Counted from the stretch's first letter, positions 16,632 to 25,045 are shown. The stretch: 26,430 bases of DNA from Acidaminococcus sp. (GCA_019416065.1 DXYB01000028.1:1-26430), one strand, 5' to 3'. The notes: generated by a model from the letters alone, not told the origin. Program-made: numbers and translations.

Positions 16632-18197
16632 ATGCAACACCCATTGAAAAAAGTATTACTGGGGGGCTTTCTGTTCCTGTCTCTTTTGACAGCAAGTGCA
16701 GAAGCCAGCCCCAAAATTTTGTATGTTCCGCTGGATAACCGGCCCGTCTGCCTTGAATATACAGCAGATACTGCCAAGGCAGCAGGGTATCCTCTCACCA
16801 CGCCGCCAGTAAAAGATTTGTCCGACCACCGGGGCAGTGGAGACAACGAGGCTTTGTGGAAATGGCTGGAAGAGAATGCACCCCACGCAGATGCCGCTAT
16901 TTTATCCACGGACAGCCTGAATTATGGTGGTTTAGTAGCCTCCAGACGGCACCACCATCTGGAAAAATACCTGAAAGACAAAGTGAACCGCCTGGTCAAA
17001 CTGAAAAAGGATAATCCAGGGCTTAAAATTTATGCTTTCAGCACCATTATGCGCACGCCCCAGCAAAGCATTGGAAAGGTGGAGCCGGATTATTACCAGA
17101 CCTATGGCCCCATTATCTTTAAGCTTTCCCAATTGCAGGACAAAGAAGACCAAAACGGCTCTTTGACCTACCCGGAGGTACAAGAACGGCAAAGACTGCT
17201 GGCACAAATCCCCGCCAAGATTTTTCAGGATTGGCGGACCAGACGGCTGATGAATTTCCAAACCAACAAGCGCCTAATTCGCTTGTGCCAAAACGGAGTT
17301 TTTCATTATCTGGCTCTTGGCAAAGATGATGATGCTCCCTTGTCCCAGACCCATATGGAAGCCCGTCATCTGCAGTATGTGGGCAGCGGCATTACCCAGA
17401 ATCGCTTCCAGATCCTACCGGGCGTGGATCAAATCGGTATGCTTTTAATCACCCGTGCCATCAATGAACTGCGGGGGGACAAGCCCAAAATTTATAGCAC
17501 CTTTGCACCCGGTGCAGGAGGCTCCACAGTACCACCCTATTCGGATGAAACAGCAGAACAGTCCGTACACAATCAGATTATTGCCAGCGGCTCCCAAGAG
17601 ATATCCCACCTGAACCAGGCCGATTTAATTTTTGCGGTCAATACTTCAGAAGATGGCGTAGGGAGGGATTCCACATCCGACAACAATGCCCCCTACCCCA
17701 GCAAGAACAACCGTGCTTTTGCCCGTGACATCGCCGGCTGGGAAAAGCAAAAGCCGGTAGCACTGGCAGATATTTCCTATGCCAATGGTGCAGATAACGG
17801 GTTTATGCTGGCACTTACCGATGCCAAAGCCCTCCTGGGCCTCACCGCCTATTCCGGCTGGAACACCGCGGACAACAGCATTGGATTTGCCCTCAGCCAG
17901 GGAATCCTCAGCGAATTGATGAAAAAAAATCCCGCTGCCCGGGAAAAATTGCTTAAAACCCGCCTTTTAGACGACTGGATTTACCAGGCCAACGTACGCT
18001 ATCGCATCAGCCTGCTGATAGAACAGGAAGATTTCAAGCTAAAGTACGATCTGGGTAAATACTACAACAAAATTTTAAGTGCCACCAACCGATTGATGCA
18101 TCAATACGTGTCGGACGAACCCACCTTAAAAGGAACTTCCTATTTCATGGAGTTCCCCTGGAACCGGATGTTTGAAGTGGACGTAAAAGTAAAGTAA
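16632..18197 (+). CDS. Exported DUF4127 family protein
   Basis: 521 residues of unknown function. A signal peptide is clear: positive start, hydrophobic core (about 8-21), likely cleavage after ASA23 or AEA25, so the protein is probably secreted or periplasmic. The segment YVPLDNRPVC directly after it, TDSLNYGGLVASR (93-105) and GKDDDAPLSQTHMEAR (230-245) are the conserved blocks I associate with DUF4127. The acidic and histidine residues there could form a metal or nucleophile site, but this is a guess. AAGGAG lies 7 bases before the ATG. It is divergent from uvrB and followed by yajQ after 21 bp. No enzymatic activity is known to me for this family. Confidence 0.8.
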   Translation: MQHPLKKVLLGGFLFLSLLTASAEASPKILYVPLDNRPVCLEYTADTAKAAGYPLTTPPVKDLSDHRGSGDNEALWKWLEENAPHADAAILSTDSLNYGGLVASRRHHHLEKYLKDKVNRLVKLKKDNPGLKIYAFSTIMRTPQQSIGKVEPDYYQTYGPIIFKLSQLQDKEDQNGSLTYPEVQERQRLLAQIPAKIFQDWRTRRLMNFQTNKRLIRLCQNGVFHYLALGKDDDAPLSQTHMEARHLQYVGSGITQNRFQILPGVDQIGMLLITRAINELRGDKPKIYSTFAPGAGGSTVPPYSDETAEQSVHNQIIASGSQEISHLNQADLIFAVNTSEDGVGRDSTSDNNAPYPSKNNRAFARDIAGWEKQKPVALADISYANGADNGFMLALTDAKALLGLTAYSGWNTADNSIGFALSQGILSELMKKNPAAREKLLKTRLLDDWIYQANVRYRISLLIEQEDFKLKYDLGKYYNKILSATNRLMHQYVSDEPTLKGTSYFMEFPWNRMFEVDVKVK

Positions 18198-18218
18198 TGT
18201 AAAGTAAAGGAGACTCCC

Positions 18219-18710
18219 ATGGCAAAAAACAGCTCTTTCGACATTGTTTCTCAATTGGACATGCAGGAACTGGATAATGCACTGAACCAGACTCGCAAGG
18301 AAATCTCCCAACGGTATGATTTCCGTGGCAGCACCGCCTCCATTGAACTGACAGAAGATGGTTTAAAAGTAGCCGCAGAAGATGAATACAAGCTGGGTGC
18401 CGTTTTGGATATGCTGCGCCAGCGCATGGCAAAAAGAGGCCTATCTCTCCGCGCCCTGGAACCTGGCAAGGTAGAACCGGCTGCCAAAGGCACTGTGCGC
18501 CAGACGGTAAAATTAAAACAAGGAATCGACAAGGATACCGCAAAAAAGATCATCGCTGCCATTAAAGCCAGCAAACTGAAAGTCACCACCCAGCAGCAGG
18601 ACAATCAGGTCCGGGTCTCTGGGCCGAAAAAAGATGACCTGCAAGCAGTCATCCAACTAATGAGAAGCCAAGATTTTGGTATTGACCTGCAATTTATCAA
18701 TATGCGCTAA
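18219..18710 (+). CDS. yajQ: YajQ family (UPF0234) nucleotide-binding protein
   Basis: 163 residues, the normal family length, with the conserved N-terminus SFDIVSQLDMQELDNA, RYDFRGS (about 29-35) and the C-terminal QLMRSQDFGIDLQF. YajQ proteins fold as two ferredoxin-like domains, bind nucleotides or RNA, and a Xanthomonas homologue is reported as a cyclic di-GMP effector; the role in this organism is unknown. AAAGGAG precedes the ATG. It follows the DUF4127 gene by 21 bp, probably in one transcript, and is followed by a strong terminator. Confidence 0.95.
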   Translation: MAKNSSFDIVSQLDMQELDNALNQTRKEISQRYDFRGSTASIELTEDGLKVAAEDEYKLGAVLDMLRQRMAKRGLSLRALEPGKVEPAAKGTVRQTVKLKQGIDKDTAKKIIAAIKASKLKVTTQQQDNQVRVSGPKKDDLQAVIQLMRSQDFGIDLQFINMR

Positions 18711-18727
18711 GACACGCAAAAAAGAAA

Positions 18728-18761
18728 ACCGTCCTGCACACATTGTGGGACGGTTCTTTTA
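18728..18761. terminator. Two-way intrinsic terminator between yajQ and mgtE
   Basis: ACCGTCC/GGACGGT stem (18728-18734 with 18748-18754), with inner CACA/TGTG pairing. A T-rich run follows on the plus strand (TCTTTTAT), and on the minus strand TTTTCTTTTTT follows. It stands between two convergent genes, 17 bp from each stop codon, so it can serve both. Confidence 0.85.
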
Positions 18762-18777
18762 TATTCGATTGATGTAT

Positions 18778-20166
18778 TTAGATAAGGTACGGCAAAAAGG
18801 TTGTGGCAAGGCCCAAGAAAATAAAGAAGCCACACACATCCGTTGCTGTAGTAATAAAAATACTGGAAGCCACGGCCGGGTCAAAATCAAGGGCTTTCAA
18901 GATCACCGGCACCAAAAAGCCTACCAAGCTGGCAATAATCAAGTTACAAACCATGGCGATGCACATAATCACGCCCAGCATACTATTGCCCTGCAGGAAG
19001 GTAATGGCAGTACCTGCTACCACACCGTTGATCAGGCCATCAATAAACCCTACGTCAACACCTCGCAGGATGCGTTTTCCGTTGCCGTGAATTTTTATAT
19101 CTCCCAAAGCAATCCCACGCACCACCACAGCCAGGGTTTGTGTTCCAGCATTGCCTCCCATACCAGCCACAATCGGCATCGCTGCCGCAAGGGCTACCAC
19201 CTGGGAAATCGTATCTTCAAACAAAGCTACAATCGCCGATGCCAAAAAAGCTGTTGCCAGATTCACCAGCAGCCAAGGTAAGCGCATCCGAACACTTTCC
19301 AAAACGGCGCTGTCCACATCTTCTTCTTTGTTGACACCACCCATTTTCAAAATATCTTCGGTGTTTTCCTCCTGGATAACATCGATGATATCGTCTACGG
19401 TGATAATTCCCAGCATCCCTTTGCGTTTATTCACAACAGGCACAGCATGCAAATCGTATTTGGAAACCAGCATGGCGACGTCTTCCTGGTCGGCTTCTGC
19501 CTCCACACTGATGACATGGTCCTCCATAATATTCTGGAGGGTATCCCCGTTGTCTGCCACTAGGAGTTCCCGCAGGGACACCGTACCCACCAGCTGTTTT
19601 TTCTCGTTAGTGACATAGAGAATATTGATTTCTTCCGTTTTAGGAGCGATTTCTTTTACTTTTTCCAGCGCCTGGCTTACTGTCAGTGTGCTTTTCAGGG
19701 AAATATACTCAGTGGTCATAATCCCGCCGGCAGTATTTTCATCATACTGCAAGAGGTTCCGAATCACCTGCTGATCACTGCGTTTCATCAGGTTGACCAG
19801 TTCTTTCCGCCGATTGGCGGGCATATCCCCCAAAATGTCTACGATATCGTCCTTGGACATATGCTGGAAAATTTCCAAGCATTTACGGGCACTAAACAGT
19901 TTCATGATCCGTACCTGGATCTCATCATCAGCCTGTTCAATGATGGTAGCCAATTGTTCATTGGTTAGAAGGTCTGCCAAAAACAGGATATTGCTGTCGC
20001 TGGCTTCTTCCAAGGCATAGGCCAAATCTATTGGATGGGCATCTTCCATTAGAAGCGCTACTTCTTTAGCATCCCGGTGATTAAGTGCCCGAATTAGTTT
20101 GCTTTCCACCTGAGCTTCCAGGTGCTCCTGTTTTTCCTCCAGGTCTTCCAATCTTTCTTCCGACAT
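18778..20166 (-). CDS. mgtE: Magnesium transporter MgtE
   Basis: Mg2+ channel/transporter of the inner membrane. From the ATG at 20166 it has 462 residues: an N-terminal helical domain (about 20-145), two CBS domains (about 148-205 and 212-265) that sense Mg2+, a connecting helix, and five membrane helices from about residue 297. The pore block MPIVAGMGGNAGTQ (330-343) and TATD with D443 in the last helix, matching the pore aspartate of Thermus MgtE, are present. I rejected the upstream TTG at 20199 because AAGGGAG lies 8 bases before the ATG. That ribosome site is covered by a hairpin at 20177-20213. No M-box riboswitch fits in the 78-bp leader. Confidence 0.96.
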   Translation of the reverse strand: MSEERLEDLEEKQEHLEAQVESKLIRALNHRDAKEVALLMEDAHPIDLAYALEEASDSNILFLADLLTNEQLATIIEQADDEIQVRIMKLFSARKCLEIFQHMSKDDIVDILGDMPANRRKELVNLMKRSDQQVIRNLLQYDENTAGGIMTTEYISLKSTLTVSQALEKVKEIAPKTEEINILYVTNEKKQLVGTVSLRELLVADNGDTLQNIMEDHVISVEAEADQEDVAMLVSKYDLHAVPVVNKRKGMLGIITVDDIIDVIQEENTEDILKMGGVNKEEDVDSAVLESVRMRLPWLLVNLATAFLASAIVALFEDTISQVVALAAAMPIVAGMGGNAGTQTLAVVVRGIALGDIKIHGNGKRILRGVDVGFIDGLINGVVAGTAITFLQGNSMLGVIMCIAMVCNLIIASLVGFLVPVILKALDFDPAVASSIFITTATDVCGFFIFLGLATTFLPYLI

Positions 20167-20176
20167 CTTCAACTCT

Positions 20177-20213
20177 CCCTTCTTGGATTTTTCTCGCAAA
20201 TCCGCCAGAAGGG
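20177..20213 (-). promoter_or_regulatory. Hairpin covering the mgtE ribosome binding site
   Basis: In the minus-strand message, CCCTTCT (20213-20207) can pair perfectly with AGAAGGG (20183-20177), enclosing a second stem GGATTT/AAATCC (20203-20198 with 20190-20185) with a 7-base loop. The 3' outer arm contains most of the AAGGGAG ribosome site. No T-run follows, so it is not a terminator. A translational control role is inferred. Confidence 0.45.
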
Positions 20214-20244
20214 ATCGCTGCTACTTGTGCATCAGCGTTCCCCC

Positions 20245-20574
20245 TTATTTTCTGGACAAACTAACGTCATCGGAGGAGAGCCATCCTACGGCGCCGTCAA
20301 AACGGATACACAGATTGTACACCTTATTTTCAATGGTATTGCGTTGCTGGTTGATGGGCACAAAAATCGTTCCTTTGGGGTAAAAGCCCAGTGTCAAGCT
20401 ATCCTTGCCCGGTTCCGCATAAAAGGGGACCCCATTTTTACGGGTCACCATAATAATCTGGCTTTGCTGGTACTTGTCTTCCGTGCTGGTGGCAAAAGTA
20501 CTGCTAGGCAATACAGCAGCCCCTAGGGTAACGACTGCAGAGAATAACAACATTGAGAAAAATTTGTTTTTCAT
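20245..20574 (-). CDS. Secreted SH3-like (SH3b) domain small protein
   Basis: 109 residues. A signal peptide covers about 1-28 (KNK start, hydrophobic core, likely cleavage after TFA). The mature part looks like a single bacterial SH3 domain: GVPFYAEPGKDS, GFYPKGTIFVPI and FDGAVGWLSSDDV follow the usual order of a turn, a Gly-Thr strand and a GW strand. Such domains often bind cell-wall peptides, but no catalytic domain is attached here. GGGGGAGG lies 9 bases before the ATG. It is 22 bp after the methyltransferase gene and 78 bp before mgtE on the same strand. Specific role unknown. Confidence 0.75.
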   Translation of the reverse strand: MKNKFFSMLLFSAVVTLGAAVLPSSTFATSTEDKYQQSQIIMVTRKNGVPFYAEPGKDSLTLGFYPKGTIFVPINQQRNTIENKVYNLCIRFDGAVGWLSSDDVSLSRK

Positions 20575-20596
20575 GGCGCACCATCCTCCCCCAGGC

Positions 20597-21823
20597 TTAT
20601 ACCACCTGGAAAATATAGAATTTCAAGTAATCGGTTTCTGGAACATTGTACAATATAGGGTGATCCGGAGCCTGCTGTCTGGCTTCCACCTGCCGCAGGG
20701 ATACAGCCGCATCATGGGCCGCTTCCTGGAGCATGGTCACAAAGTATTCGCTTTTCATAAAATGGCTGCAGCTGCAGGTGGCCAAATAGCCGCCACGGGG
20801 CAGGAGTTTCATGGCCTTCGTGTTAATTTCTTTGTAGCCTTTAAATGCATTTTTTACGGTATGACTACTTTTGGTAAAGGCGGGCGGGTCCAAAATAATA
20901 AAATCAAAGGGATGTTTGTGGGTTTCTGCCTGCTGTGTCAGGTAGTCAAATACATTGGCCTCCACAGTTTCGATTTTCTCCGCAACCCCGTTTAGTGCAA
21001 AATTAACACGGGCTTGTGCCAGCGCATCCCCGGAGATATCCACCGCCGTTACAGAAGCGGCCCCACCTTTTGCCGCATTTAAGGCAAAGGGCCCTGTATG
21101 GGTAAAACAGTCTAATACATGTTTACCGTGACAAATCCGGGACACGGCCAATCGGTTGTATTTCTGATCTAAAAAATAACCGGTCTTTTGCCCATTCACC
21201 ACATCCACCTGATAGTGCAGCCCGTTTTCCGTAATCACCGGTTTTAAATCCTGCTCAGTCAGGGTACTCCCAAAAATAGCGGCAATGCCCTTATTTTCCT
21301 CCATGCCTTCCAGTTCCCGGATTTTTACGTCGTTGCGTTCATAGACTCCCTTGATGGTCTCCCCCATCTCTCGAAGGATCTTAAGTAGCAAGGAAAAAAT
21401 CATGGTTTTTCGCTGTTCCAGCCCCAAGGAAAGCACTTGGGCAACCAATACATCCCCAAACCGGTCCACGGTCAAACCTGGGAATCCGTCAGCTTCCCCA
21501 AAAATCAGGCGACAACAGGTAAAATCTGCGCCGGGCATCACCGTTTTCCGATACTCTACCGCATAGCGCAAACGACGTTCGTAAAAGGCCTCGTCAAATT
21601 GATCGTTGGCATTGGTAGAAAGGATCCGGATACGAATTTTGGAACGATCGTTGATCCAGCCCGTCCCAATATATTTTCCTTTTTCACTGACCACATCCAC
21701 CAGCTCTCCATTTTGGGGCATACCAGAAAGAGTGGTAATTTCATCAGCAAAAACCCAGGGATGTCCTCCCCGGGCAGCTCGTTCCCCTTTTTGGGTCACA
21801 GTAGCCTGGATGTACCTGCGCAT
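20597..21823 (-). CDS. Class I SAM-dependent rRNA methyltransferase, RlmI-like
   Basis: 408 residues from the ATG at 21823, which has GGGAAGGA about 7 bases upstream; a TTG at 21847 is less likely. An N-terminal PUA domain (about 1-70, with HPWVFADEI) is followed by a small central domain and a Rossmann methyltransferase core. The SAM-binding motif is VLDCFTHTGPFAL, then the acidic AVDIS strand end, and the catalytic-region motif DPPAFTKS. A cysteine pair in TCSCSHF is typical of 5-methylcytosine enzymes of the RlmI group, which modify 23S rRNA. The exact target base is assigned by family only. The gene is transcribed away from sfsA from the promoter at 21855-21882. Confidence 0.9.
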   Translation of the reverse strand: MRRYIQATVTQKGERAARGGHPWVFADEITTLSGMPQNGELVDVVSEKGKYIGTGWINDRSKIRIRILSTNANDQFDEAFYERRLRYAVEYRKTVMPGADFTCCRLIFGEADGFPGLTVDRFGDVLVAQVLSLGLEQRKTMIFSLLLKILREMGETIKGVYERNDVKIRELEGMEENKGIAAIFGSTLTEQDLKPVITENGLHYQVDVVNGQKTGYFLDQKYNRLAVSRICHGKHVLDCFTHTGPFALNAAKGGAASVTAVDISGDALAQARVNFALNGVAEKIETVEANVFDYLTQQAETHKHPFDFIILDPPAFTKSSHTVKNAFKGYKEINTKAMKLLPRGGYLATCSCSHFMKSEYFVTMLQEAAHDAAVSLRQVEARQQAPDHPILYNVPETDYLKFYIFQVV

Positions 21824-21854
21824 ACTCGTATCCTTCCCTTTCCTCAAAGATATG

Positions 21855-21882
21855 ATTTTATTTTACCATAGGAAACGTTCAA
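21855..21882 (-). promoter_or_regulatory. Promoter of the rRNA methyltransferase gene
   Basis: Minus strand TTGAAC (21877-21882), 16-bp spacer, TAAAAT (21855-21860), about 31 bp before the start codon. It may also drive the SH3-like gene and mgtE, since no terminator separates them. Confidence 0.5.
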
Positions 21883-21922
21883 TTGAAACAAAAAAGCAGT
21901 TTTCTTTGCCTTCTTCATAAGA

Positions 21923-21944
21923 TATACTAAAACCATGCAGGAGG
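21923..21944 (+). promoter_or_regulatory. -10 box and ribosome site of sfsA
   Basis: TATACT (21923-21928) is a fair -10; no convincing -35 is seen. AGGAGG (21939-21944) is a full ribosome site 10 bases before the sfsA ATG. The leader would be very short. Confidence 0.35.
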
Positions 21945-21954
21945 GTGCACGATT

Positions 21955-22632
21955 ATGGAATACCAAAAGATTGTAAAAGCAGTTTTTGAAAATCGTCCCA
22001 ATCGGTTTATCGCCCATGTACGAATCAACGGCGAACAAAAACGAGTGCATGTAAAAAATACTGGCCGTTGTAAAGAATTATTGGTGCCGGGGTGCACGGT
22101 GTATTTATCCCAAAGCGATAATCCCGCCCGCAAAACAGCTTATGACCTTGTCACCGTGCAAAAAGGCAGTCGCCTGATCAATATGGATGCCCAGGCGCCC
22201 AATGTAGCTGTCAAAGAATGGCTGGAAGCTGGCGGGCTTGCCGGCACGACAAGAATCCGCCCAGAATTTACGTATGATCATTCCCGCTTTGATTTTTATC
22301 TGGAACGAAATGGACGCAAAGCATTTTTAGAAGTTAAAGGCGTCACGTTGGAAGAAAATGGCATTGTCTATTTCCCGGATGCCCCTACCCTAAGAGGAAC
22401 CAAGCATCTTCAAGAGCTTGTAAAGGCAAAAGCAGAAGGCTATGATGCCTATATTTTTCTCTGCATCCAGATGGAAAACGTGGATCATTTCGAGCCCAAT
22501 CGCCGGACAGATCCGGATTTTGCAGATGCCTTGTGGGCAGCACAAAACAGCGGTGTAAAAATTCTGGCCTATGACTGCAAGGTAACACCTAACAGTATGC
22601 GCATTGGTAAAAAAATAGAGGTACGGCTTTAA
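21955..22632 (+). CDS. sfsA: SfsA family DNA-binding/nuclease-like protein
   Basis: 225 residues of the SfsA family, first named for sugar fermentation stimulation in E. coli. It has an N-terminal OB-like DNA-binding part with HVKNTGRCKELLVPG (32-46) and a C-terminal PD-(D/E)xK nuclease-like fold, whose candidate catalytic residues here are D113 (SRFD), E126 and K128 (LEVKG). TDPDFADAL near 185-193 is also typical. The true substrate is not settled. Its last codons (about residues 219-224) form one arm of the terminator shared with dpaL, so the 3' end of the gene is also a transcription signal. Confidence 0.94.
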   Translation: MEYQKIVKAVFENRPNRFIAHVRINGEQKRVHVKNTGRCKELLVPGCTVYLSQSDNPARKTAYDLVTVQKGSRLINMDAQAPNVAVKEWLEAGGLAGTTRIRPEFTYDHSRFDFYLERNGRKAFLEVKGVTLEENGIVYFPDAPTLRGTKHLQELVKAKAEGYDAYIFLCIQMENVDHFEPNRRTDPDFADALWAAQNSGVKILAYDCKVTPNSMRIGKKIEVRL

Positions 22633-22653
22633 ACCGTACCTCTATTTTTTTAC
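22607..22653. terminator. Perfect 20-bp two-way terminator overlapping both stop codons
   Basis: The two 20-base arms (22607-22626 and 22634-22653) are perfect reverse complements with a 7-base loop. Each transcript ends its 3' arm with seven T after a G+C-rich core (GAGGTACGG/CCGTACCTC). The sfsA stop lies in the loop and the dpaL stop lies inside the right arm, so both convergent genes end within the structure. Confidence 0.92.
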
Positions 22654-23843
22654 TCTGCGGGAAAAGTACCGTTCCAGACAATATCCCGATAATTTTTTTG
22701 ATCTGTGGCTCCTTCGGTAGAAAAGCATAGGATACGAGAATCAGCTCCCAGTCCCAATCCTTTTTTGAAGGCACAAAGCGCAGGATTTTCCAGTACCTCC
22801 ACGGCAAAGCCAGTGGTAGAAGCACCGCTTTCTCCGGAAATAACACGAGCATCATCTCCCAAGGGTGCCCCCAATACTCGCATGCCTTTCGCCGCTACCC
22901 AGTCCGGCATGGACACAAAATGCTCCGCATGGGCATGAAGTTCTTCCCAGCCAATGGTACAAGGTTCGCCACAGGCAAGGCCTGCCATAATAGTATGCAA
23001 GTCACCGGTAACAGGATGCAGCGTACCGTCATCGGCTAAAGCCGTACGATAAATACAATCCGCTTGGTCCGGTTCTACAATGGTAATCACCGGTTTTTGC
23101 GTTTTATAATATTCTGCAAAAAATCCGGTAAGTGCCCCACTCATGGCCCCTACACCCGCTTGGAGAAAAATATGCGTGGGCGGCTGCTGCAGTTTTTCCA
23201 CCGCTTCCAAGGCCATAGTCATGTAGCCTTCCATAATCCAGGTAGGAATCTTCTCATACCCTGGCCAAGCCGTATCTTGCACCAAGGGCCAGCCATGGCT
23301 TTCCGCCACTTGCCTGGCATGACGAACCGTATCATCGTAATTTAAATCCGTGATAGAAGATTCCGCCCCCAACGCCTGGATATTCTGCAACCGTTCCAAA
23401 GCACTGCCCTTAGGCATAAACACCATGCTTTTTACCCCCAGACAATGGGCTGTCCAGGCAATACCCCGACCATGATTTCCATCAGTGGCCGTAACAAAGC
23501 ACAGATCTTTAATTTTTTCGTGAATCTCCGGGCGCTGCAATTTGGTAAAAGTCAGTTCTTCAATCGGTAGCGCTAGTTTGTCCGCCAGATAGCTGGCGAT
23601 ACAAAAACTTCCTCCCAACCCCTTAAACGCGTTGAGTCCGAAACGATAACTTTCATCTTTCACATAAAAGGAGGTAACGCCCAAATCGGCAGCCAGATTT
23701 TTTAAATCGATAAGGGGCGTGGGCGCATAACCAGGAATACTTTCATGAAAGTGCCGGGCTGTATCTGCCACAGAAAGCGTAAACTTTGTGTCCCACCCGC
23801 TTTTTCCAGTAGGTTTTCGCGTAATCAGCTGTATAGTTCCCAT
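22650..23843 (-). CDS. dpaL: Diaminopropionate ammonia-lyase
   Basis: PLP enzyme (YgeX type) that converts 2,3-diaminopropionate to pyruvate and two ammonia; cytoplasmic catabolism. 397 residues. The PLP lysine is K74 in NAFKGLGGS, and the TATDGNHGRG loop (118-127) contains D121, the counterpart of the aspartate needed for the D-isomer in the E. coli enzyme. A glycine loop GVGAMSG binds the cofactor phosphate, and SGESGAST lies in the C-terminal half. ATG with AGGAGG overlapping the stop of the amidohydrolase gene (TAGGAGG), so the two are probably coupled. The neighbours suggest uptake and hydrolysis of an amino-acid derivative followed by deamination. Confidence 0.93.
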   Translation of the reverse strand: MGTIQLITRKPTGKSGWDTKFTLSVADTARHFHESIPGYAPTPLIDLKNLAADLGVTSFYVKDESYRFGLNAFKGLGGSFCIASYLADKLALPIEELTFTKLQRPEIHEKIKDLCFVTATDGNHGRGIAWTAHCLGVKSMVFMPKGSALERLQNIQALGAESSITDLNYDDTVRHARQVAESHGWPLVQDTAWPGYEKIPTWIMEGYMTMALEAVEKLQQPPTHIFLQAGVGAMSGALTGFFAEYYKTQKPVITIVEPDQADCIYRTALADDGTLHPVTGDLHTIMAGLACGEPCTIGWEELHAHAEHFVSMPDWVAAKGMRVLGAPLGDDARVISGESGASTTGFAVEVLENPALCAFKKGLGLGADSRILCFSTEGATDQKNYRDIVWNGTFPAE

Positions 23844-23853
23844 TTTCTGCCTC

Positions 23854-25002
23854 CTAATCGGTCAGCCGTTCTTTCACAAGCTCCGCCCAAAATTCTGCGC
23901 CTTTTTCCAAAATATCGTCATTGTAATCAAAGATGTTCTGGTGTAAGGAGATATTGCCGGTTTTCTTCTTTCCACTTCCCAGGAGCAAAAAGCAGCCGGG
24001 AACATGTTTCAGATAGGCGGCAAAGTCTTCGGAAGCCATCCATGGCTCACAGGCGCCATCCACGTTCTCTGCACCAAAAATATGCTGAGCTGCTTGTACC
24101 GCTGTTTTAACGCATTGCGTCGCATTAACCACGGGATAGAATTCATGGGTGTACGTAAATTCGCAACCGGCGTGATTCATACGGCAAACACCTTCTACAA
24201 TATCCCGCATTCTCTCTTCTACCAGCTGCTGGTCCTTCTCTGTAGTTGTTCTGGCATCGCCCCGTACGGTTACGTGGGTAGGGATGGCATTGTGGGCGCC
24301 GTCGGTCTCAATCTCTGTACAGGATACCACAACGGGCCGCTGCGGCGCCGCATTCCGGCTGACAATCGTTTGGAGAACCAAATAAATTTCCGCAAAGCTG
24401 GCCAGAGGATCATTTCCCTCATGAGGACTGGACGCATGCCCTCCTTTGCCGGTAATGGTAAAGGAAAAATCATCTTCACTAGAAGCCACGCCGCCTACCC
24501 GGGTATGGATGGTTCCCGCCGGGAGAAAAGGCGCATTGTGGAGCCCGTAAATTTCATCTACGGGAAAACGTTCAAACAGTCCATCATCAATCATGGCCTG
24601 GGCCCCACGGCCAGGTTCTTCTGCTGGTTGGAAAACAAAACGCACCGTGCCACTAAAATTTTTCCGTTCAGCCAGCAGTTTTGCCGCTCCCAAAAGGGTC
24701 GTAGTATGGCCATCGTGTCCGCACCCGTGCATTCTCCCAGGGTTCTGAGATACGTGATCATGCTGGCTCATCTCTTGGATCGCCAAGGCATCCATATCCG
24801 CCCGAATGCCGATGATGTCTTTTCCTGTTCCGCATCGCAGCGTCCCCACAACACCCGTTTTTCCCACATGTTCCGTGACTTCAATGCCCCAGGAACGCAT
24901 TTCCTTAGCCACAAGTTCCGGTGCCGTTTTTTCTTCAAAGGCAATTTCCGGATGCTGATGCAGATAATGCCGCCACGCTACCAGTTGTTCCTTAAATTCC
25001 AT
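23854..25002 (-). CDS. M20 family amidohydrolase (N-acyl amino acid / hippurate hydrolase type)
   Basis: Zinc or cobalt dependent hydrolase that removes an acyl or peptide group from an amino acid. From the ATG at 25002 it has 382 residues. A GTG at 25011 lies inside the ribosome site GAGGTGAG, so I rejected it. Counting from that GTG, ligands and catalytic residues are visible as C97 and H99 in MHGCGHDGHT, E131/E132 in QPAEE and H158 in GLHNAP. The dimerisation lid starts near GKGGHASSP (about 188), and the last histidine is in SLHQNIFDYND near 360. It stands between the symporter and dpaL genes; in E. coli the M20 gene ygeY also lies next to ygeX. The actual substrate is unknown. Confidence 0.9.
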   Translation of the reverse strand: MEFKEQLVAWRHYLHQHPEIAFEEKTAPELVAKEMRSWGIEVTEHVGKTGVVGTLRCGTGKDIIGIRADMDALAIQEMSQHDHVSQNPGRMHGCGHDGHTTTLLGAAKLLAERKNFSGTVRFVFQPAEEPGRGAQAMIDDGLFERFPVDEIYGLHNAPFLPAGTIHTRVGGVASSEDDFSFTITGKGGHASSPHEGNDPLASFAEIYLVLQTIVSRNAAPQRPVVVSCTEIETDGAHNAIPTHVTVRGDARTTTEKDQQLVEERMRDIVEGVCRMNHAGCEFTYTHEFYPVVNATQCVKTAVQAAQHIFGAENVDGACEPWMASEDFAAYLKHVPGCFLLLGSGKKKTGNISLHQNIFDYNDDILEKGAEFWAELVKERLTD

Positions 25003-25045
25003 ATTGCTCACCTCGTAACCCCTCGTCTGCGCAAAACAGGCCTTT

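Noticed and set aside
18186..18209. Near-duplicate GTAAAGTAA units between the DUF4127 gene and yajQ
   Set aside because: Short low-complexity repetition around a stop codon and a ribosome site; no structure or larger repeat supports a function.
20167..20244. M-box magnesium riboswitch in front of mgtE
   Set aside because: The space is only 78 bp and lacks the long conserved M-box elements; only a short hairpin is present.
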